Assembly: GCF_024346715.1 (NCBI RefSeq)
Contig: NZ_AP024852.1
Coordinates: forward strand, 3,754,501 to 3,818,500
DNA: 64,000 nucleotides
DNA from: Photobacterium swingsii
GTDB lineage: Bacteria > Pseudomonadota > Gammaproteobacteria > Enterobacterales > Vibrionaceae
Reading direction: 5' to 3'
Part shown: positions 28,287-38,491 of the stretch, one piece after another
Position numbering within the stretch: the first letter of the stretch is position 1
How the letters are laid out: each line of letters starts with the position of its first letter
The notes under the pieces: model-generated
Told to the model about the DNA's origin: nothing
Databases searched by the model: none
The model's input: the letters and a program-made list of their open reading frames with translations, nothing else
Position numbers and translations under genes: made by a program

Positions 28287-30622
28287 AGCAACGCTCCTTT
28301 AATTAAATCAGCATCAAGCTTGTTATTAATCGCAATATCAAGCATTTCCATTAAATCAGTATCAGCACTATGCTTGCCTGAATTTAGGGTATCTAGGATA
28401 AACACCGCCGACTGATACCAATGGAAAACAATATCTAAAAATGAAGACTCATCATCTCTACTCTCAACAATAAAGCGTATCGCCATCAATAGCTGCAAAA
28501 GAGAGGTGGAAATAGTGTACGTCAACTGGTCGAACACTAAGAATTCAGAGGTTTCATTGTCAGTAGCGGCCTGCTGATTAAAACCGTGGTCGAAATGCTC
28601 TGGAATATTACTGATGCCGTGATTGTTTAGGAATTCTTCAATGTCCTCGGCGCTCATGTTAACGGCATCAAGGCAATGTACTGAGTCTTTCATGGCTTCA
28701 AGCAAAATGGCATTCTGGAACTGACGCACCCAGCGATCATTAAAAAAGTCCATCAATGGTTTAGGTAGATAAGATGTCAGTAGTCTGGCATCTTTCTTTT
28801 CATGACCCAGCGCCTCGGCAACCGCATCCATTGAACGTGTTTTCAGATAAATTTGGAGGCCTCGGTGTCGCCTAATCGAGCGCAACGTATGTATATCAGA
28901 AATGGCTTGGGCATCTTTTAGCGTGATACCGCTGCTGTTATCAAAGAGCGATTTATCCTGAAGCCAATCATAAAAATCATTTGCCGAGTGAAGGGTTTGA
29001 TTAAGTTTGCTTGGGCACACCACGTTGGAAGCGGTTGCGGTCAAAATCATCTTTCGCCAATTGATATTTCCGTTCTTTTTTAGGTATTCACGCGCCATGT
29101 GAGTATGTTGTATCAAAAACTCAACGACAGATTTAGAAAACTCATTAAGCACAACCTCTTGCTGCGCATTGGTTGGTCCTTTGCGGGATTTATAGCTTAC
29201 TGCAATATACTGATTACCAACCTGCTTGTAGCCCACTATATTGCCATTGACATCAAATAGCTCCCATCTTGCTAGCCAAGAGGGTGTTATTTTTGGGTGT
29301 TCCATGACAAGTAGTGTTAAAAGAGCACTTAGTGTTGATTTAGAGGGCAAGTTTAACTCAGTGCAAAGTTGGCTGGCATTACCAAAAAATCCCAAAAATG
29401 ATAGATAGTGATCTTTCGCAGCTATGCCGTGTGCGTAAAAGGTTGCTACCGTATTGTCTAGCTTATCTGCACCGACAAAGTGGTTATATTGAAGGTGGCC
29501 TAAAGTGCCACTCAGTGGTTTAACCAGACCTGTTTTGAGGAATGCTTTATTTCTTTCTTCTCGTTCTAAAAGTTCCTCAAACTTCACGAGACATACATGT
29601 TTTATGTGTGCCATGTCTCGCTCTAGGCGTTGCTGAATGATTGAAACAGCCTCTTCATCTTTAATTTTGAGTGGGATGTCGGCAAACCATCGATAGCTTT
29701 CTTTCTCCGTTGCGTCACCGCCAATCGAAAATGTGGGCGCTGCATCTTTCGGGTCTTTCCAGGCTGGAACGATGAAAGGCTTGTGTGGTTCAGAGAAAAC
29801 ACCAGTGTTGATAAAGCAGTCTGTATAATAGTTAATTGTACTTCGCCATTTAACATGAAAACTCTTTGGGCAATGCTGAGCGGCTTGGGAGCGAACAAAT
29901 AGCACCTTAAAAATCTTGTGGAAAAAGTGCTGCACATGATTGCGGCTCAGGAGGGCTTCTATTGTTAGTCCGTCCCTTTCGTTATAAACTGTGGACATGC
30001 CGATAAAAAGCTGTTTGAGTATTATTGATACTTGAACTAAAGTTATTGATTTTTGTGTATAAGCATAGTTTTTTAGAGCAAGATGAACCCTGTTGGTAAA
30101 CGCTTCGCCAAAATTCACATAAAGAGTATCAAGATGAGCCTCAACGCTTTTGCCTTCCTTTGATACTACCTGCCAACCATTTAAGTAGTCAGCTCTTGTC
30201 TTATCTATCTTAAGCTTAAGAAATTGCGCTAGACAGCTCGAAGTGTCCTCTGAAATTTTGGCGTTCGACAGCTGCACTTCATCAAGCGTTAATTGTTTAT
30301 CCTGTGCAATGTGGCGAAAAAAGCGTTTTAGCTCGCGGCATAGACCATATCTATGTTTGATAGTGATACCATCGAAGCAGTCATAAATGAAACCGATGAG
30401 CGACTGGAAGTGCGCATTGAGTTGGTTTGAGTCATTCAATATTTCAAATGCTGTGTAGTTACCTTGTCCAATCAAATAGCAATAAGCCGCATAAATATTC
30501 AACAATGACTGTCTTTTGTTTTCTGCGACTGAAGATTTAGCAGCAGATGTTATGTACTTAGAGTATTCGGCTGACAGTGCAGTATCTAATAAAGAAAGCT
30601 CATTTAGAGTTTTAACATTCAC
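28280..30622 (-). CDS. Degenerate tyrosine-recombinase-like protein, first gene of island operon
   Basis: This 780-aa protein is started at the GTG at 30622, which has GAGGG 8 bases upstream. A longer reading to 30655 adds 11 residues without a ribosome site. Near its C terminus it keeps a recombinase-like block: SIRRHRG near 585, EALGHEKKDA near 605 and SYLPKPL near 616, with the spacing R-N21-GH expected for boxes II and III. However, the His of the HxxR box is replaced by Arg (RSIR), and no clear box I Arg is seen. It may be a structural partner of the active recombinases. It might belong to the VPA1269-type family seen in Vibrio islands, but this is recollection only. Confidence 0.6.
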   Translation of the reverse strand: MNVKTLNELSLLDTALSAEYSKYITSAAKSSVAENKRQSLLNIYAAYCYLIGQGNYTAFEILNDSNQLNAHFQSLIGFIYDCFDGITIKHRYGLCRELKRFFRHIAQDKQLTLDEVQLSNAKISEDTSSCLAQFLKLKIDKTRADYLNGWQVVSKEGKSVEAHLDTLYVNFGEAFTNRVHLALKNYAYTQKSITLVQVSIILKQLFIGMSTVYNERDGLTIEALLSRNHVQHFFHKIFKVLFVRSQAAQHCPKSFHVKWRSTINYYTDCFINTGVFSEPHKPFIVPAWKDPKDAAPTFSIGGDATEKESYRWFADIPLKIKDEEAVSIIQQRLERDMAHIKHVCLVKFEELLEREERNKAFLKTGLVKPLSGTLGHLQYNHFVGADKLDNTVATFYAHGIAAKDHYLSFLGFFGNASQLCTELNLPSKSTLSALLTLLVMEHPKITPSWLARWELFDVNGNIVGYKQVGNQYIAVSYKSRKGPTNAQQEVVLNEFSKSVVEFLIQHTHMAREYLKKNGNINWRKMILTATASNVVCPSKLNQTLHSANDFYDWLQDKSLFDNSSGITLKDAQAISDIHTLRSIRRHRGLQIYLKTRSMDAVAEALGHEKKDARLLTSYLPKPLMDFFNDRWVRQFQNAILLEAMKDSVHCLDAVNMSAEDIEEFLNNHGISNIPEHFDHGFNQQAATDNETSEFLVFDQLTYTISTSLLQLLMAIRFIVESRDDESSFLDIVFHWYQSAVFILDTLNSGKHSADTDLMEMLDIAINNKLDADLIKGALLC

Positions 30623-30697
30623 AATCAAACCCTCAGATTGACAAATAATAAACACCTTAGTTGTCAGGATGATTATTGTCAGTGTTAAAATAGTGGG

Positions 30698-30727
30698 ACT
30701 ATATTACCTATAAACCCTACAATTCAA
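30698..30727 (-). promoter_or_regulatory. Candidate promoter of the island recombinase operon
   Basis: On the minus strand TTGAAT (30727-30722) and TATAGT (30703-30698) are separated by 18 bases, about 75 bases before the GTG of the 780-aa gene. Two TTGTC motifs lie just downstream (30661-30665 and 30676-30680) and could bind a regulator or recombinase. Confidence 0.35.
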
Positions 30728-30775
30728 GCGATTAAGTTTACATTGATAAATTTTAATTATTGGGATAACAGTAAT

Positions 30776-31693
30776 CTCATCTAAAAACAACAAACCATTA
30801 TGAGCCAAAGAAATTTCTCCCGGCCGAGGGACGGATCCTCCCCCAACTAACGCAGCCATCGAGCTGGAATGGTGTGGCGTACGAAAGGGGCGTTGACGCC
30901 AGTTGCCTTGGTGCAAACTTTGCTGGGTCAATGAAGTCACAGCAGCCGTTTCTAGTGCTTCGGGGATCGACATTGGCGGCAGCAAATCACATAACCGAGA
31001 AGCCAGCATGGTTTTACCTGTCCCTGGAGGCCCAAGAAACAGCACATTATGCCCACCCGCAGCTGCAATCTCTAATGCCCGCTTGCCTTGGTGCTGACCA
31101 ATAATATCCTGCATATCCCGCTGAGGTTCCGTGACGACGGTGGGCGCTTCATTAACAGCACGTTGAAACAAGGTGAGTGGCTGCTGATCGCATAAATAGC
31201 CACATACCGCTAACAGATCCGCCGCAGATTTGTGCTCGGAACCCTCCACCAGCCCAACCTGATCACCATTACCATCGGGTACCACCAAGCAACGATCTAG
31301 GCGCTTTGCAGCCAGTGCGGCAGGCAGTGCACCTTTCACCGCACGAAGCTGACCCGATAACGCTAACTCCCCTAAAAATTCATGATTAGGTAGCTTAGTT
31401 GTTGGTATTTGCCCTGATGCTGCCAAAATACCCAAGGCTATTGGTAAATCAAAACGCCCCCCTTCTTTGGGTAAATCAGCCGGTGCTAAGTTGACCGTAA
31501 TACGGCGAGAAGGAAATTCAAAGTTGGCATTCACAATCGCACTGCGTACCCGATCTCGGGCTTCTTTCACGGTTGTTTCAGGTAGCCCCACCAAGGTTAA
31601 TGCAGGCATACCATTGCTGATGTGTACCTCCACGGTAACAGGCGGTGCATCCACACCTACACACGCACGGCTATGAACAATGGCCAAAGTCAT
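30776..31693 (-). pseudogene. comM: comM, 5' part (N-terminal 306 codons), cut by island insertion
   Basis: This is the N-terminal part of ComM. It keeps the LonC-like N-terminal domain (AIVHSRACVGVDAPPVTVEV, ALTLVGLPETTVKEARDRVR), the Walker A motif LGPPGTGKTMLASRL near residue 213 and the Walker B motif LLFLDE at the very end, where the island begins. Reading continues into island DNA for about 22 junk residues to a stop at 30704, giving a 329-aa chimeric product. Added to the 3' part it gives about 511 residues, the usual ComM length, so nothing is missing. The truncated protein lacks the sensor and C-terminal domains and should not act as a helicase. Confidence 0.94.
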
Positions 31694-31879
31694 AATTTAA
31701 TCATCCTGATGATGGCTTGCACCAATAAGTTAATGAAAGTTATCAATTTCGTTTCATGCTTAGCCTATATATGCAGAGAAAATGAAAACAAATCCTGAGT
31801 TTTTGCTTGTCATGCGACTCATGTCTGTGTTACCACTTAGGTAGCGCAACAAATAAACAAATTAGTTGGATAAGTAACA
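31694..31879. promoter_or_regulatory. Divergent region comM / ilv operon
   Basis: 186 bases between the comM start and the ilvL leader. It must contain the ilv promoter reading right and the comM promoter reading left. It is AT-rich, and no operator was recognised with confidence. Confidence 0.5.
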
Positions 31880-31966
31880 ATGCAATTTAATGCCAAAGCC
31901 CTCGTACTCATTATCAACGTCATTGTGGTGATTATTATCACCGCAACGGGGAGTGCTAGGCGTTAA
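31880..31966 (+). CDS. ilvL: ilv operon leader peptide IlvL
   Basis: This is a 28-aa leader peptide whose residues 8-20 are twelve branched-chain amino acids out of thirteen (LVLIINVIVVIII). This is the hallmark of transcription attenuation of ilvGMEDA by charged Leu, Val and Ile tRNA. The ribosome stalls in this stretch when branched-chain aminoacyl-tRNA is scarce, letting an antiterminator form. The terminator hairpin follows 26 bases after the stop and ilvG starts about 110 bases downstream. Confidence 0.9.
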   Translation: MQFNAKALVLIINVIVVIIITATGSARR

Positions 31967-31991
31967 ACAGCCGCAAATGCAACAACGCACA

Positions 31992-32027
31992 AGCCCCCGC
32001 AACCAAAAGGTCCGGGGGCTTTTTTCT
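31992..32027 (+). terminator. ilv attenuator terminator
   Basis: AGCCCCCG pairs with CGGGGGCT across a loop of about 15 bases, followed by a TTTTTT run. It is placed after ilvL and before ilvG, as expected for attenuation. Confidence 0.88.
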
Positions 32028-32074
32028 AACTGCAAGCAAATAGACAATCCGCAACATGGAATAAGGGGATCGTG

Positions 32075-33721
32075 ATGACAGGGGCAGAGTTAGTTGTAAC
32101 AGCGCTGCAGCAACAAGGAATAACCACGGTATTCGGCTACCCAGGTGGCGCTATCATGCCAATCTATGATGCGCTCTACGATGGGGGAGTTGAGCATATT
32201 CTTTGCCGTCACGAGCAAGGGGCAGCAATGGCTGCAATTGGTATGGCACGCGCCACGCAAGATGTAGCAGTCTGCATGGCAACATCCGGACCAGGGGCAA
32301 CCAACCTAGTGACAGGCTTAGCCGATGCTTTTCTTGATTCGGTACCACTGGTTGCGATCACCGGGCAAGTGGCCAGTAGCCATATCGGCACCGATGCCTT
32401 TCAGGAAATGGATGTGATCGGCATGTCGCTATCCTGTACCAAGCACAGTTATTTGGTGACCGACATCGATGAGCTCGCCCCAACATTAGCCGAAGCCTTT
32501 GAAGTCGCTAAAACCGGTCGCCCAGGACCCGTGATTGTCGATATCGCCAAAGATGTGCAGCTCGCTCAAGCCCCTGTTGACACGCTGCCAGCTTTCACAC
32601 CGCCAGCACTCCCTCACGTATGCTCCCACGCACTCCACACGGCTCAGCAATTACTCGCTACCAGTGAGCGCCCAGTATTGTATGTCGGCGGTGGGGTACA
32701 ACTGGCAAAGGCAACTCAGACTGTGCGTCAGTTCTTACAGCTAAATCCAATGCCTGCAGTCAGTACCTTAAAAGGGCTCGGCACTATTGAGCGCCACCAT
32801 CCACATTATTTGGGCATGCTTGGCATGCATGGCACCAAAGCGGCGAACTTGGTGGTGCAAGAGTCTGACTTGCTGATCGTGGTCGGTGCGCGGTTTGATG
32901 ATCGGGTAACAGGCAAACTAGATACCTTTGCGCCTCACGCCAAAGTGATCCACTTAGATATCGATGCGGCTGAATTTAATAAACTTCGCCAAGCACATGC
33001 AGCACTACGTGGCGACATTAATACCGTATTACCACAACTGGAATTAAGCCAATCTATCGCCCCGTGGCTCCAGCATTGCGACAACTTACGCAGTGATTTT
33101 AAATGGCGTTACGACCACCCCGGCGAACTCATCTATGCACCGGGGCTGATGAAACAACTGTCTGACATGATGCCCGACACGGCAATGGTTTCTACCGATG
33201 TCGGTCAACACCAAATGTGGGCGGCACAACACATTCAGCCACGCGAGCCTCAAAATTACATCACCTCCGCAGGCCTAGGCACCATGGGTTTTGGGTTACC
33301 AGCTGCCATGGGCGCCAAAGTCGCACGCCCCAACGATGAGTCGATCTTAATCTCGGGGGATGGCTCGTTCATGATGAATGTCCAAGAGCTAGGCACCCTA
33401 AAACGCAAACAGATCCCAGTCAAAATGGTATTGATCAACAACCAGCGCCTAGGCATGGTAAGACAGTGGCAGTCACTGTTTTTTGATGGCCGCCACAGTG
33501 AAACCATTCTTGATGACAACCCTGATTTTGTGATGCTCGCTAAGGCATTTGGTATTCCAGGCAAAACCATCACCAAAAAAGACGAAGTCGAGCCAGCCCT
33601 ACAAGAAATGCTGGCCAGTGACACCGCCTACCTACTCCATGTGTTGATTTCAGAAGAAGAAAACGTATGGCCACTGGTACCACCGGGCGCGGCTAACCAA
33701 GATATGCTGGAGAACACCTAA
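32075..33721 (+). CDS. ilvG: Acetolactate synthase II large subunit IlvG
   Basis: IlvG is the ThDP- and FAD-dependent catalytic subunit that condenses pyruvate with pyruvate or 2-ketobutyrate at the start of Val, Leu and Ile synthesis. The protein is 548 aa from the ATG at 32075 ([20 protein letters not shown]); AAGGGG precedes it. The catalytic Glu is in [14 protein letters not shown] near 47, the FAD-binding middle domain contains [13 protein letters not shown] near 274, and the ThDP motif runs from [15 protein letters not shown] near 428 to [12 protein letters not shown] near 455. The frame is intact, unlike the frameshifted ilvG of E. coli K-12. Its stop overlaps the ilvM start. Confidence 0.96.
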   Translation: MTGAELVVTALQQQGITTVFGYPGGAIMPIYDALYDGGVEHILCRHEQGAAMAAIGMARATQDVAVCMATSGPGATNLVTGLADAFLDSVPLVAITGQVASSHIGTDAFQEMDVIGMSLSCTKHSYLVTDIDELAPTLAEAFEVAKTGRPGPVIVDIAKDVQLAQAPVDTLPAFTPPALPHVCSHALHTAQQLLATSERPVLYVGGGVQLAKATQTVRQFLQLNPMPAVSTLKGLGTIERHHPHYLGMLGMHGTKAANLVVQESDLLIVVGARFDDRVTGKLDTFAPHAKVIHLDIDAAEFNKLRQAHAALRGDINTVLPQLELSQSIAPWLQHCDNLRSDFKWRYDHPGELIYAPGLMKQLSDMMPDTAMVSTDVGQHQMWAAQHIQPREPQNYITSAGLGTMGFGLPAAMGAKVARPNDESILISGDGSFMMNVQELGTLKRKQIPVKMVLINNQRLGMVRQWQSLFFDGRHSETILDDNPDFVMLAKAFGIPGKTITKKDEVEPALQEMLASDTAYLLHVLISEEENVWPLVPPGAANQDMLENT

Positions 33722-33969
33722 TGGATAGATATTTACTCGACATCAAAGCGGATGATAAACCAGTATTACTAGAGCGAGTATTACGCGTTATTCGTCACCG
33801 TGGCTTTATTATTAAAAAAGTCATCGCGACTCAGAACCATGAAAGTAAGGTTGCCAGTGTGGAAATTGTGGTTGATAGCGATCGACCAATCAGCACTCTG
33901 ATCAACCAAATTGAAAAGCTTTGGGATATTCGCACCGTAACAACAACTCTCTTAGAAAACCAAGACTAG
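33721..33969 (+). CDS. ilvM: Acetolactate synthase II small subunit IlvM
   Basis: This is an 82-aa ACT-domain regulatory subunit of acetolactate synthase II. It starts [20 protein letters not shown] and contains the beta-alpha-beta ACT pattern through VASVEIVVDSDRPI. The ATG overlaps the ilvG stop (TAATG), so the large and small subunits are translationally coupled. IlvM-type enzymes are generally insensitive to valine; this is family knowledge, not visible here. Confidence 0.93.
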   Translation: MDRYLLDIKADDKPVLLERVLRVIRHRGFIIKKVIATQNHESKVASVEIVVDSDRPISTLINQIEKLWDIRTVTTTLLENQD

Positions 33970-33990
33970 TGCATAAGGAAGAAATGCAAA

Positions 33991-34926
33991 ATGGCAAATA
34001 CAGCAGATTATATTTGGTTTAATGGCGACATGGTTCCTTGGGGCGAGGCTAATGTCCACGTACTGACTCACGCTATGCACTACGGTACCTCGGTTTTTGA
34101 AGGCATCCGTTGCTACAACACCCCTAAAGGCCCGATTGTGTTTCGTCATAAAGAGCACATGGAGCGACTCAAAAACTCCGCCAAAATCTACCGTTTCCCG
34201 ATCCCCTATAGCGCTGAAGAGCTGATGGAAATCTGTCGCGAAACCATTCGCGTCAATAAACTCGAGTCCGCTTATATTCGCCCACTAGGCTATGTCGGTA
34301 ATGTCGGGTTAGGTGTTTGCCCACCCGTTGGCACTGAGATGGATTTGATCGTAGCGGCTTTCCCTTGGGGTTCATACCTAGGGGAAGAAGCGCTCGAAAA
34401 TGGGGTTGATGCCATGATTTCTAGCTGGAATCGTGCGGCACCCAATACCATTCCAACCGCTGCAAAAGCAGGGGGGAACTACCTCTCATCATTGCTCGTA
34501 GGCAGCGAAGCACGCCGCCACGGTTACGCCGAAGGGATTGCCCTCAGCGTTGATGGTTACCTGTCTGAAGGGGCGGGTGAAAACATCTTCGTGATCAAAA
34601 ATGGGGTACTACTAACCCCACCTGCAACCAGTGCTATTTTGCCCGGTATTACCCGCGATTCCATCATGGTGCTCGCCAAAGAGATGGGCTACGAAGTACG
34701 CGAAGAAAACATTGCCCGCGAAGCCCTGTATCTGGCCGATGAAATCTTCATGACAGGCACAGCCGCTGAAATCGTACCCGTGCGCACCGTTGATCAAATT
34801 GTGGTCGGCGAAGGAAAACGCGGCCCGATCACCAAGGCCGTTCAAGCGGCTTATTTTGGTCTATTCAACGGCACCACAGAAGACAAATGGGGCTGGTTGG
34901 ATTACGTCTACCCAGACAAGAAATAA
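33991..34926 (+). CDS. ilvE: Branched-chain amino acid aminotransferase IlvE
   Basis: IlvE is the class IV PLP aminotransferase that makes Leu, Ile and Val from their keto acids with glutamate. The 311-aa protein starts MANTADYIWFNGDMVPWGEA, with HAMHYGTSVFEGIR near 28, the PLP-binding Lys in PTAAKAGGNYLSSLL near 159 and the class IV signature LSEGAGENIFVIKNG near 190-204. AAGGAAG lies upstream. It follows ilvM by 21 bases in the ilvGMEDA operon. Confidence 0.96.
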   Translation: MANTADYIWFNGDMVPWGEANVHVLTHAMHYGTSVFEGIRCYNTPKGPIVFRHKEHMERLKNSAKIYRFPIPYSAEELMEICRETIRVNKLESAYIRPLGYVGNVGLGVCPPVGTEMDLIVAAFPWGSYLGEEALENGVDAMISSWNRAAPNTIPTAAKAGGNYLSSLLVGSEARRHGYAEGIALSVDGYLSEGAGENIFVIKNGVLLTPPATSAILPGITRDSIMVLAKEMGYEVREENIAREALYLADEIFMTGTAAEIVPVRTVDQIVVGEGKRGPITKAVQAAYFGLFNGTTEDKWGWLDYVYPDKK

Positions 34927-34995
34927 GCTCACGCGAAGAATTACCGCCATGGCCCGCACTCAAGCGGGTCATGCAACAAAAGGATATTTGTAGTT

Positions 34996-36837
34996 ATGCC
35001 TAAGTACCGTTCTGCCACAACCACTCACGGCCGTAATATGGCCGGTGCCCGCGCTTTATGGCGTGCAACTGGCGTTAAAGATGAAGATTTCGGTAAGCCG
35101 ATCATTGCCGTTGTTAACTCCTTTACCCAGTTTGTTCCCGGCCATGTTCACTTAAAAGACATGGGACAGCTGGTCGCAGGCGAAATTGAAAAAGCAGGCG
35201 GGATCGCCAAAGAGTTCAATACGATTGCAGTCGACGATGGGATCGCGATGGGTCATGGCGGCATGCTGTATTCGCTACCATCACGCGAACTCATTGCTGA
35301 TTCCGTCGAGTATATGGTGAATGCCCACTGTGCCGATGCCATGGTGTGTATTTCTAACTGTGACAAAATCACTCCCGGTATGCTGATGGCCGCACTGCGG
35401 ATCAATATTCCAGTAATTTTTGTGTCTGGTGGCCCGATGGAAGCGGGGAAAACCAAACTTTCGGATCAAATCCTGAAACTGGACCTGGTTGACGCCATGA
35501 TCCAAGGGGCGGATCCAACCGTTTCTGACGAACAAAGCGAGCAGATCGAACGATCCGCTTGCCCAACCTGTGGATCGTGCTCAGGGATGTTTACTGCCAA
35601 CTCAATGAACTGCCTAACTGAAGCATTGGGATTAAGCCAACCCGGTAATGGCTCAATGCTAGCCACTCATGCCGATCGTGAGCAACTGTTTATCAATGCA
35701 GGTAAGCGCATCGTCGATTTAACCAAACGTTATTACCAAAACGATGATGTCAGTGTACTACCACGCAATATTGCCAATAAAAACGCCTTTGAGAATGCGA
35801 TGGCGCTCGATATTGCCATGGGTGGCTCCACCAATACCGTGCTGCACCTACTGGCTGCCGCACAGGAAGGGGAGGTCGACTTCACCATGGAGGACATCGA
35901 CCGTATGTCTCGTCGAGTACCGCACCTGTGTAAAGTCGCCCCTTCAACCCAGCAATACCACATGGAAGATGTGCATCGTGCGGGGGGGGTTTACGGTATT
36001 TTAGGCGAATTGGATCGCGCTGGTCTATTCCATAACGATTGTTACAATGTGCTAGGTCAGACGTTTGCTCAAACACTGCCTCTTTACGATATTGCCGTGA
36101 CAGAATCTGCTGAAATAAAAGACTTCTTCCGTGCTGGCCCTGCGGGTATTCGCACCACCAAAGCCTTCTCACAAGATTGCCGCTGGGACAGCGTCGATGA
36201 TGATCGTGAAAGCGGCTGTATTCGTAACAAAGCCAACGCCTTTAGCCAAGATGGCGGCTTAGCGGTACTGTCTGGCAACATGGCACTCAATGGCTGCATC
36301 GTTAAAACCGCCGGCGTTGATGAGAGCTGTTTAACCTTCACTGGCCCTGCCGTGGTATTTGAAAGCCAAGACAGCGCAGTGGAAGGTATTCTCGGTGGCA
36401 AAGTCAAAGCTGGCGATGTAGTGGTGATCCGCTACGAGGGGCCTAAAGGCGGCCCAGGTATGCAAGAGATGCTGTACCCAACCACCTACCTTAAATCGAT
36501 GGGACTAGGCAAGGAGTGTGCATTAATCACTGATGGTCGCTTCTCAGGAGGCACATCAGGGCTGTCGATTGGCCACGTCTCACCGGAAGCCGCAAGTGGC
36601 GGCACAATCGGCTTAATCCAGGATGGCGATACGATTGCGATTGATATTCCCAACCGTACGATTGAGCTTAATGTGGATGAAAACACTCTGACCGAACGCC
36701 GCGCTCATAACGATCAGCATGGTTGGAAGCCCGTTGACCGTCAACGTGATGTCTCTTACGCACTCCGTGCTTATGCATTGCTCGCAACCAGTGCCGATCA
36801 AGGTGCCATCCGCGACAAGTCAAAACTCGAAGGGTAG
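34996..36837 (+). CDS. ilvD: Dihydroxy-acid dehydratase IlvD
   Basis: IlvD is the Fe-S dehydratase that converts dihydroxy acids to the keto acids of valine and isoleucine. The 613-aa protein starts [20 protein letters not shown]. Signatures visible are the cluster cysteine in [18 protein letters not shown] near 118-135, [18 protein letters not shown] near 194-211 and the C-terminal [20 protein letters not shown] near 510. The gap of 69 bases after ilvE is the longest in the operon, and an internal promoter there is possible. ilvA follows after 5 bases. Confidence 0.96.
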   Translation: MPKYRSATTTHGRNMAGARALWRATGVKDEDFGKPIIAVVNSFTQFVPGHVHLKDMGQLVAGEIEKAGGIAKEFNTIAVDDGIAMGHGGMLYSLPSRELIADSVEYMVNAHCADAMVCISNCDKITPGMLMAALRINIPVIFVSGGPMEAGKTKLSDQILKLDLVDAMIQGADPTVSDEQSEQIERSACPTCGSCSGMFTANSMNCLTEALGLSQPGNGSMLATHADREQLFINAGKRIVDLTKRYYQNDDVSVLPRNIANKNAFENAMALDIAMGGSTNTVLHLLAAAQEGEVDFTMEDIDRMSRRVPHLCKVAPSTQQYHMEDVHRAGGVYGILGELDRAGLFHNDCYNVLGQTFAQTLPLYDIAVTESAEIKDFFRAGPAGIRTTKAFSQDCRWDSVDDDRESGCIRNKANAFSQDGGLAVLSGNMALNGCIVKTAGVDESCLTFTGPAVVFESQDSAVEGILGGKVKAGDVVVIRYEGPKGGPGMQEMLYPTTYLKSMGLGKECALITDGRFSGGTSGLSIGHVSPEAASGGTIGLIQDGDTIAIDIPNRTIELNVDENTLTERRAHNDQHGWKPVDRQRDVSYALRAYALLATSADQGAIRDKSKLEG

Positions 36838-36842
36838 CTACC

Positions 36843-38411
36843 ATGAATGAAGTCCAGCAGGTTAACGACACCACCTCACGAGAACCATCGCCATTAAGTA
36901 GCGCCGATTATCTCCGCGATATTCTTCGCGCACCTGTCTATGAGGTGGCACAAGTCACCCCATTACAAACACTCCAGCGCTTATCCGAACGCACGGGGAA
37001 CCAGATCCAGCTTAAGCGTGAAGATCGCCAACCCGTGCATTCTTTTAAGCTACGTGGCGCTTACAACATGATGTCGCAATTAACCCCCGCTCAACAACAA
37101 GCCGGGGTAATTGCAGCATCAGCAGGTAACCATGCTCAGGGGTTGGCGCTATCAGGCAAGCAACTTGGTGTTCAAGCGACAATTGTGATGCCACTCACCA
37201 CGCCAAACATTAAAGTCGAAGCGGTGAAAAGTTTCGGTGGAAAGGTAGTGCTACACGGTAATAATTTCGATGAAGCGAAAGCCCGCGCAGTCGAACTGGC
37301 TGAGCAGCACCATTTCACCTTTATTCCCCCCTTCGATCACCCTGCTGTGATTGCAGGGCAAGGCACCATCGGCATGGAATTACTCCAGCAAAATGGTCAC
37401 CTTGATTATGTTTTTCTCCCTGTTGGTGGCGGTGGCTTAGCCGCAGGTGTCGCTGTGTTACTCAAGCAACTACTGCCACAAATCAAAGTGATTGGCGTCG
37501 AAGCCGAAGATTCAGCCTGCCTGAAAGCCGCATTGGCAGCAGGCGAGCCCGTCACTCTGGATCAAGTCGGTATGTTTGCCGACGGTGTCGCGGTAAAGCG
37601 CATTGGTGATGAAACCTTCCGCCTGTGCCAACAGCACCTTGATGCCGTGATCACCGTCAGTTCCGATGAAATCTGTGCTGCTGTGAAAGATATCTTTGAA
37701 GATACGCGGGCGATTGCCGAGCCATCGGGGGCGCTCTCTTTGGCTGGATTGAAAAAGTATGCCGATGTCCACCAGCTACAAGATAAAAAGCTCGCTGCGG
37801 TGTTATCAGGGGCTAACCTCAACTTTCATGGCCTGCGCTATGTGTCTGAGCGTTGTGAGCTGGGGGAGAAACGTGAAGGCTTACTGGCCATCACCATTCC
37901 TGAGCGCCAAGGCGCCTTCCTTGATTTCTGCCATATTCTTGGTGGACGTGCCGTTACTGAATTTAACTACCGCTACAGCGATGACAGCTTGGCCAATGTG
38001 TTTGTCGGTGTGAGGTTAATGCAAGGGCAAGAAGAACTGGATAGCATCATCGAGGATTTGCGCCAAGGCGGCTACCCTGTGGTGGATCTGTCCGATGATG
38101 AAATGGCAAAACTACACGTGCGTTACATGATCGGTGGGCGTCCATCGAAACCTTTACAAGAAAAGCTGTATAGCTTTGAATTTCCGGAATACCCAGGTGC
38201 CTTGCTGAAATTCTTAAACACACTGGGAACGCGCTGGAACATCAGCTTATTTAACTACCGTAACCATGGCGCAGATTATGGGCGTGTACTCTGTGGTTTT
38301 GAGCTGGAGGAAGGGGATGTTTTATCATTTACCAGTTATTTACGAGAACTCGGCTACCAATGGAAAGATGAAACAGCCAATCCCGCTTATCAATTTTTCT
38401 TAGCGCAGTAG
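36843..38411 (+). CDS. ilvA: Threonine deaminase IlvA (biosynthetic)
   Basis: IlvA is the PLP-dependent deaminase that converts threonine to 2-ketobutyrate, the committed and isoleucine-inhibited step of Ile synthesis. The 522-aa protein has the PLP Lys in PVHSFKLRGAYNM near 62, the phosphate-binding GGGGLAAG near 196 and two ACT-like regulatory domains at the C terminus (about 335-520), so it is the biosynthetic, allosteric form rather than the short catabolic TdcB. It is the last gene of the ilv operon, closed by a terminator at 38443-38471. Confidence 0.96.
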   Translation: MNEVQQVNDTTSREPSPLSSADYLRDILRAPVYEVAQVTPLQTLQRLSERTGNQIQLKREDRQPVHSFKLRGAYNMMSQLTPAQQQAGVIAASAGNHAQGLALSGKQLGVQATIVMPLTTPNIKVEAVKSFGGKVVLHGNNFDEAKARAVELAEQHHFTFIPPFDHPAVIAGQGTIGMELLQQNGHLDYVFLPVGGGGLAAGVAVLLKQLLPQIKVIGVEAEDSACLKAALAAGEPVTLDQVGMFADGVAVKRIGDETFRLCQQHLDAVITVSSDEICAAVKDIFEDTRAIAEPSGALSLAGLKKYADVHQLQDKKLAAVLSGANLNFHGLRYVSERCELGEKREGLLAITIPERQGAFLDFCHILGGRAVTEFNYRYSDDSLANVFVGVRLMQGQEELDSIIEDLRQGGYPVVDLSDDEMAKLHVRYMIGGRPSKPLQEKLYSFEFPEYPGALLKFLNTLGTRWNISLFNYRNHGADYGRVLCGFELEEGDVLSFTSYLRELGYQWKDETANPAYQFFLAQ

Positions 38412-38442
38412 TATCACTGGCTCACCTTGAAACCAGTAAGAT

Positions 38443-38471
38443 CAAAAAAAGCAGCCAGTGGCTGCTTTTTT
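38443..38471. terminator. Bidirectional terminator between ilvA and the first XRE gene
   Basis: AAAAAAAGCAGCCA and TGGCTGCTTTTTT form a stem with A and T runs on the two sides, between convergent genes. Confidence 0.87.
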
Positions 38472-38491
38472 ATATTCAAAACAATGATCGC

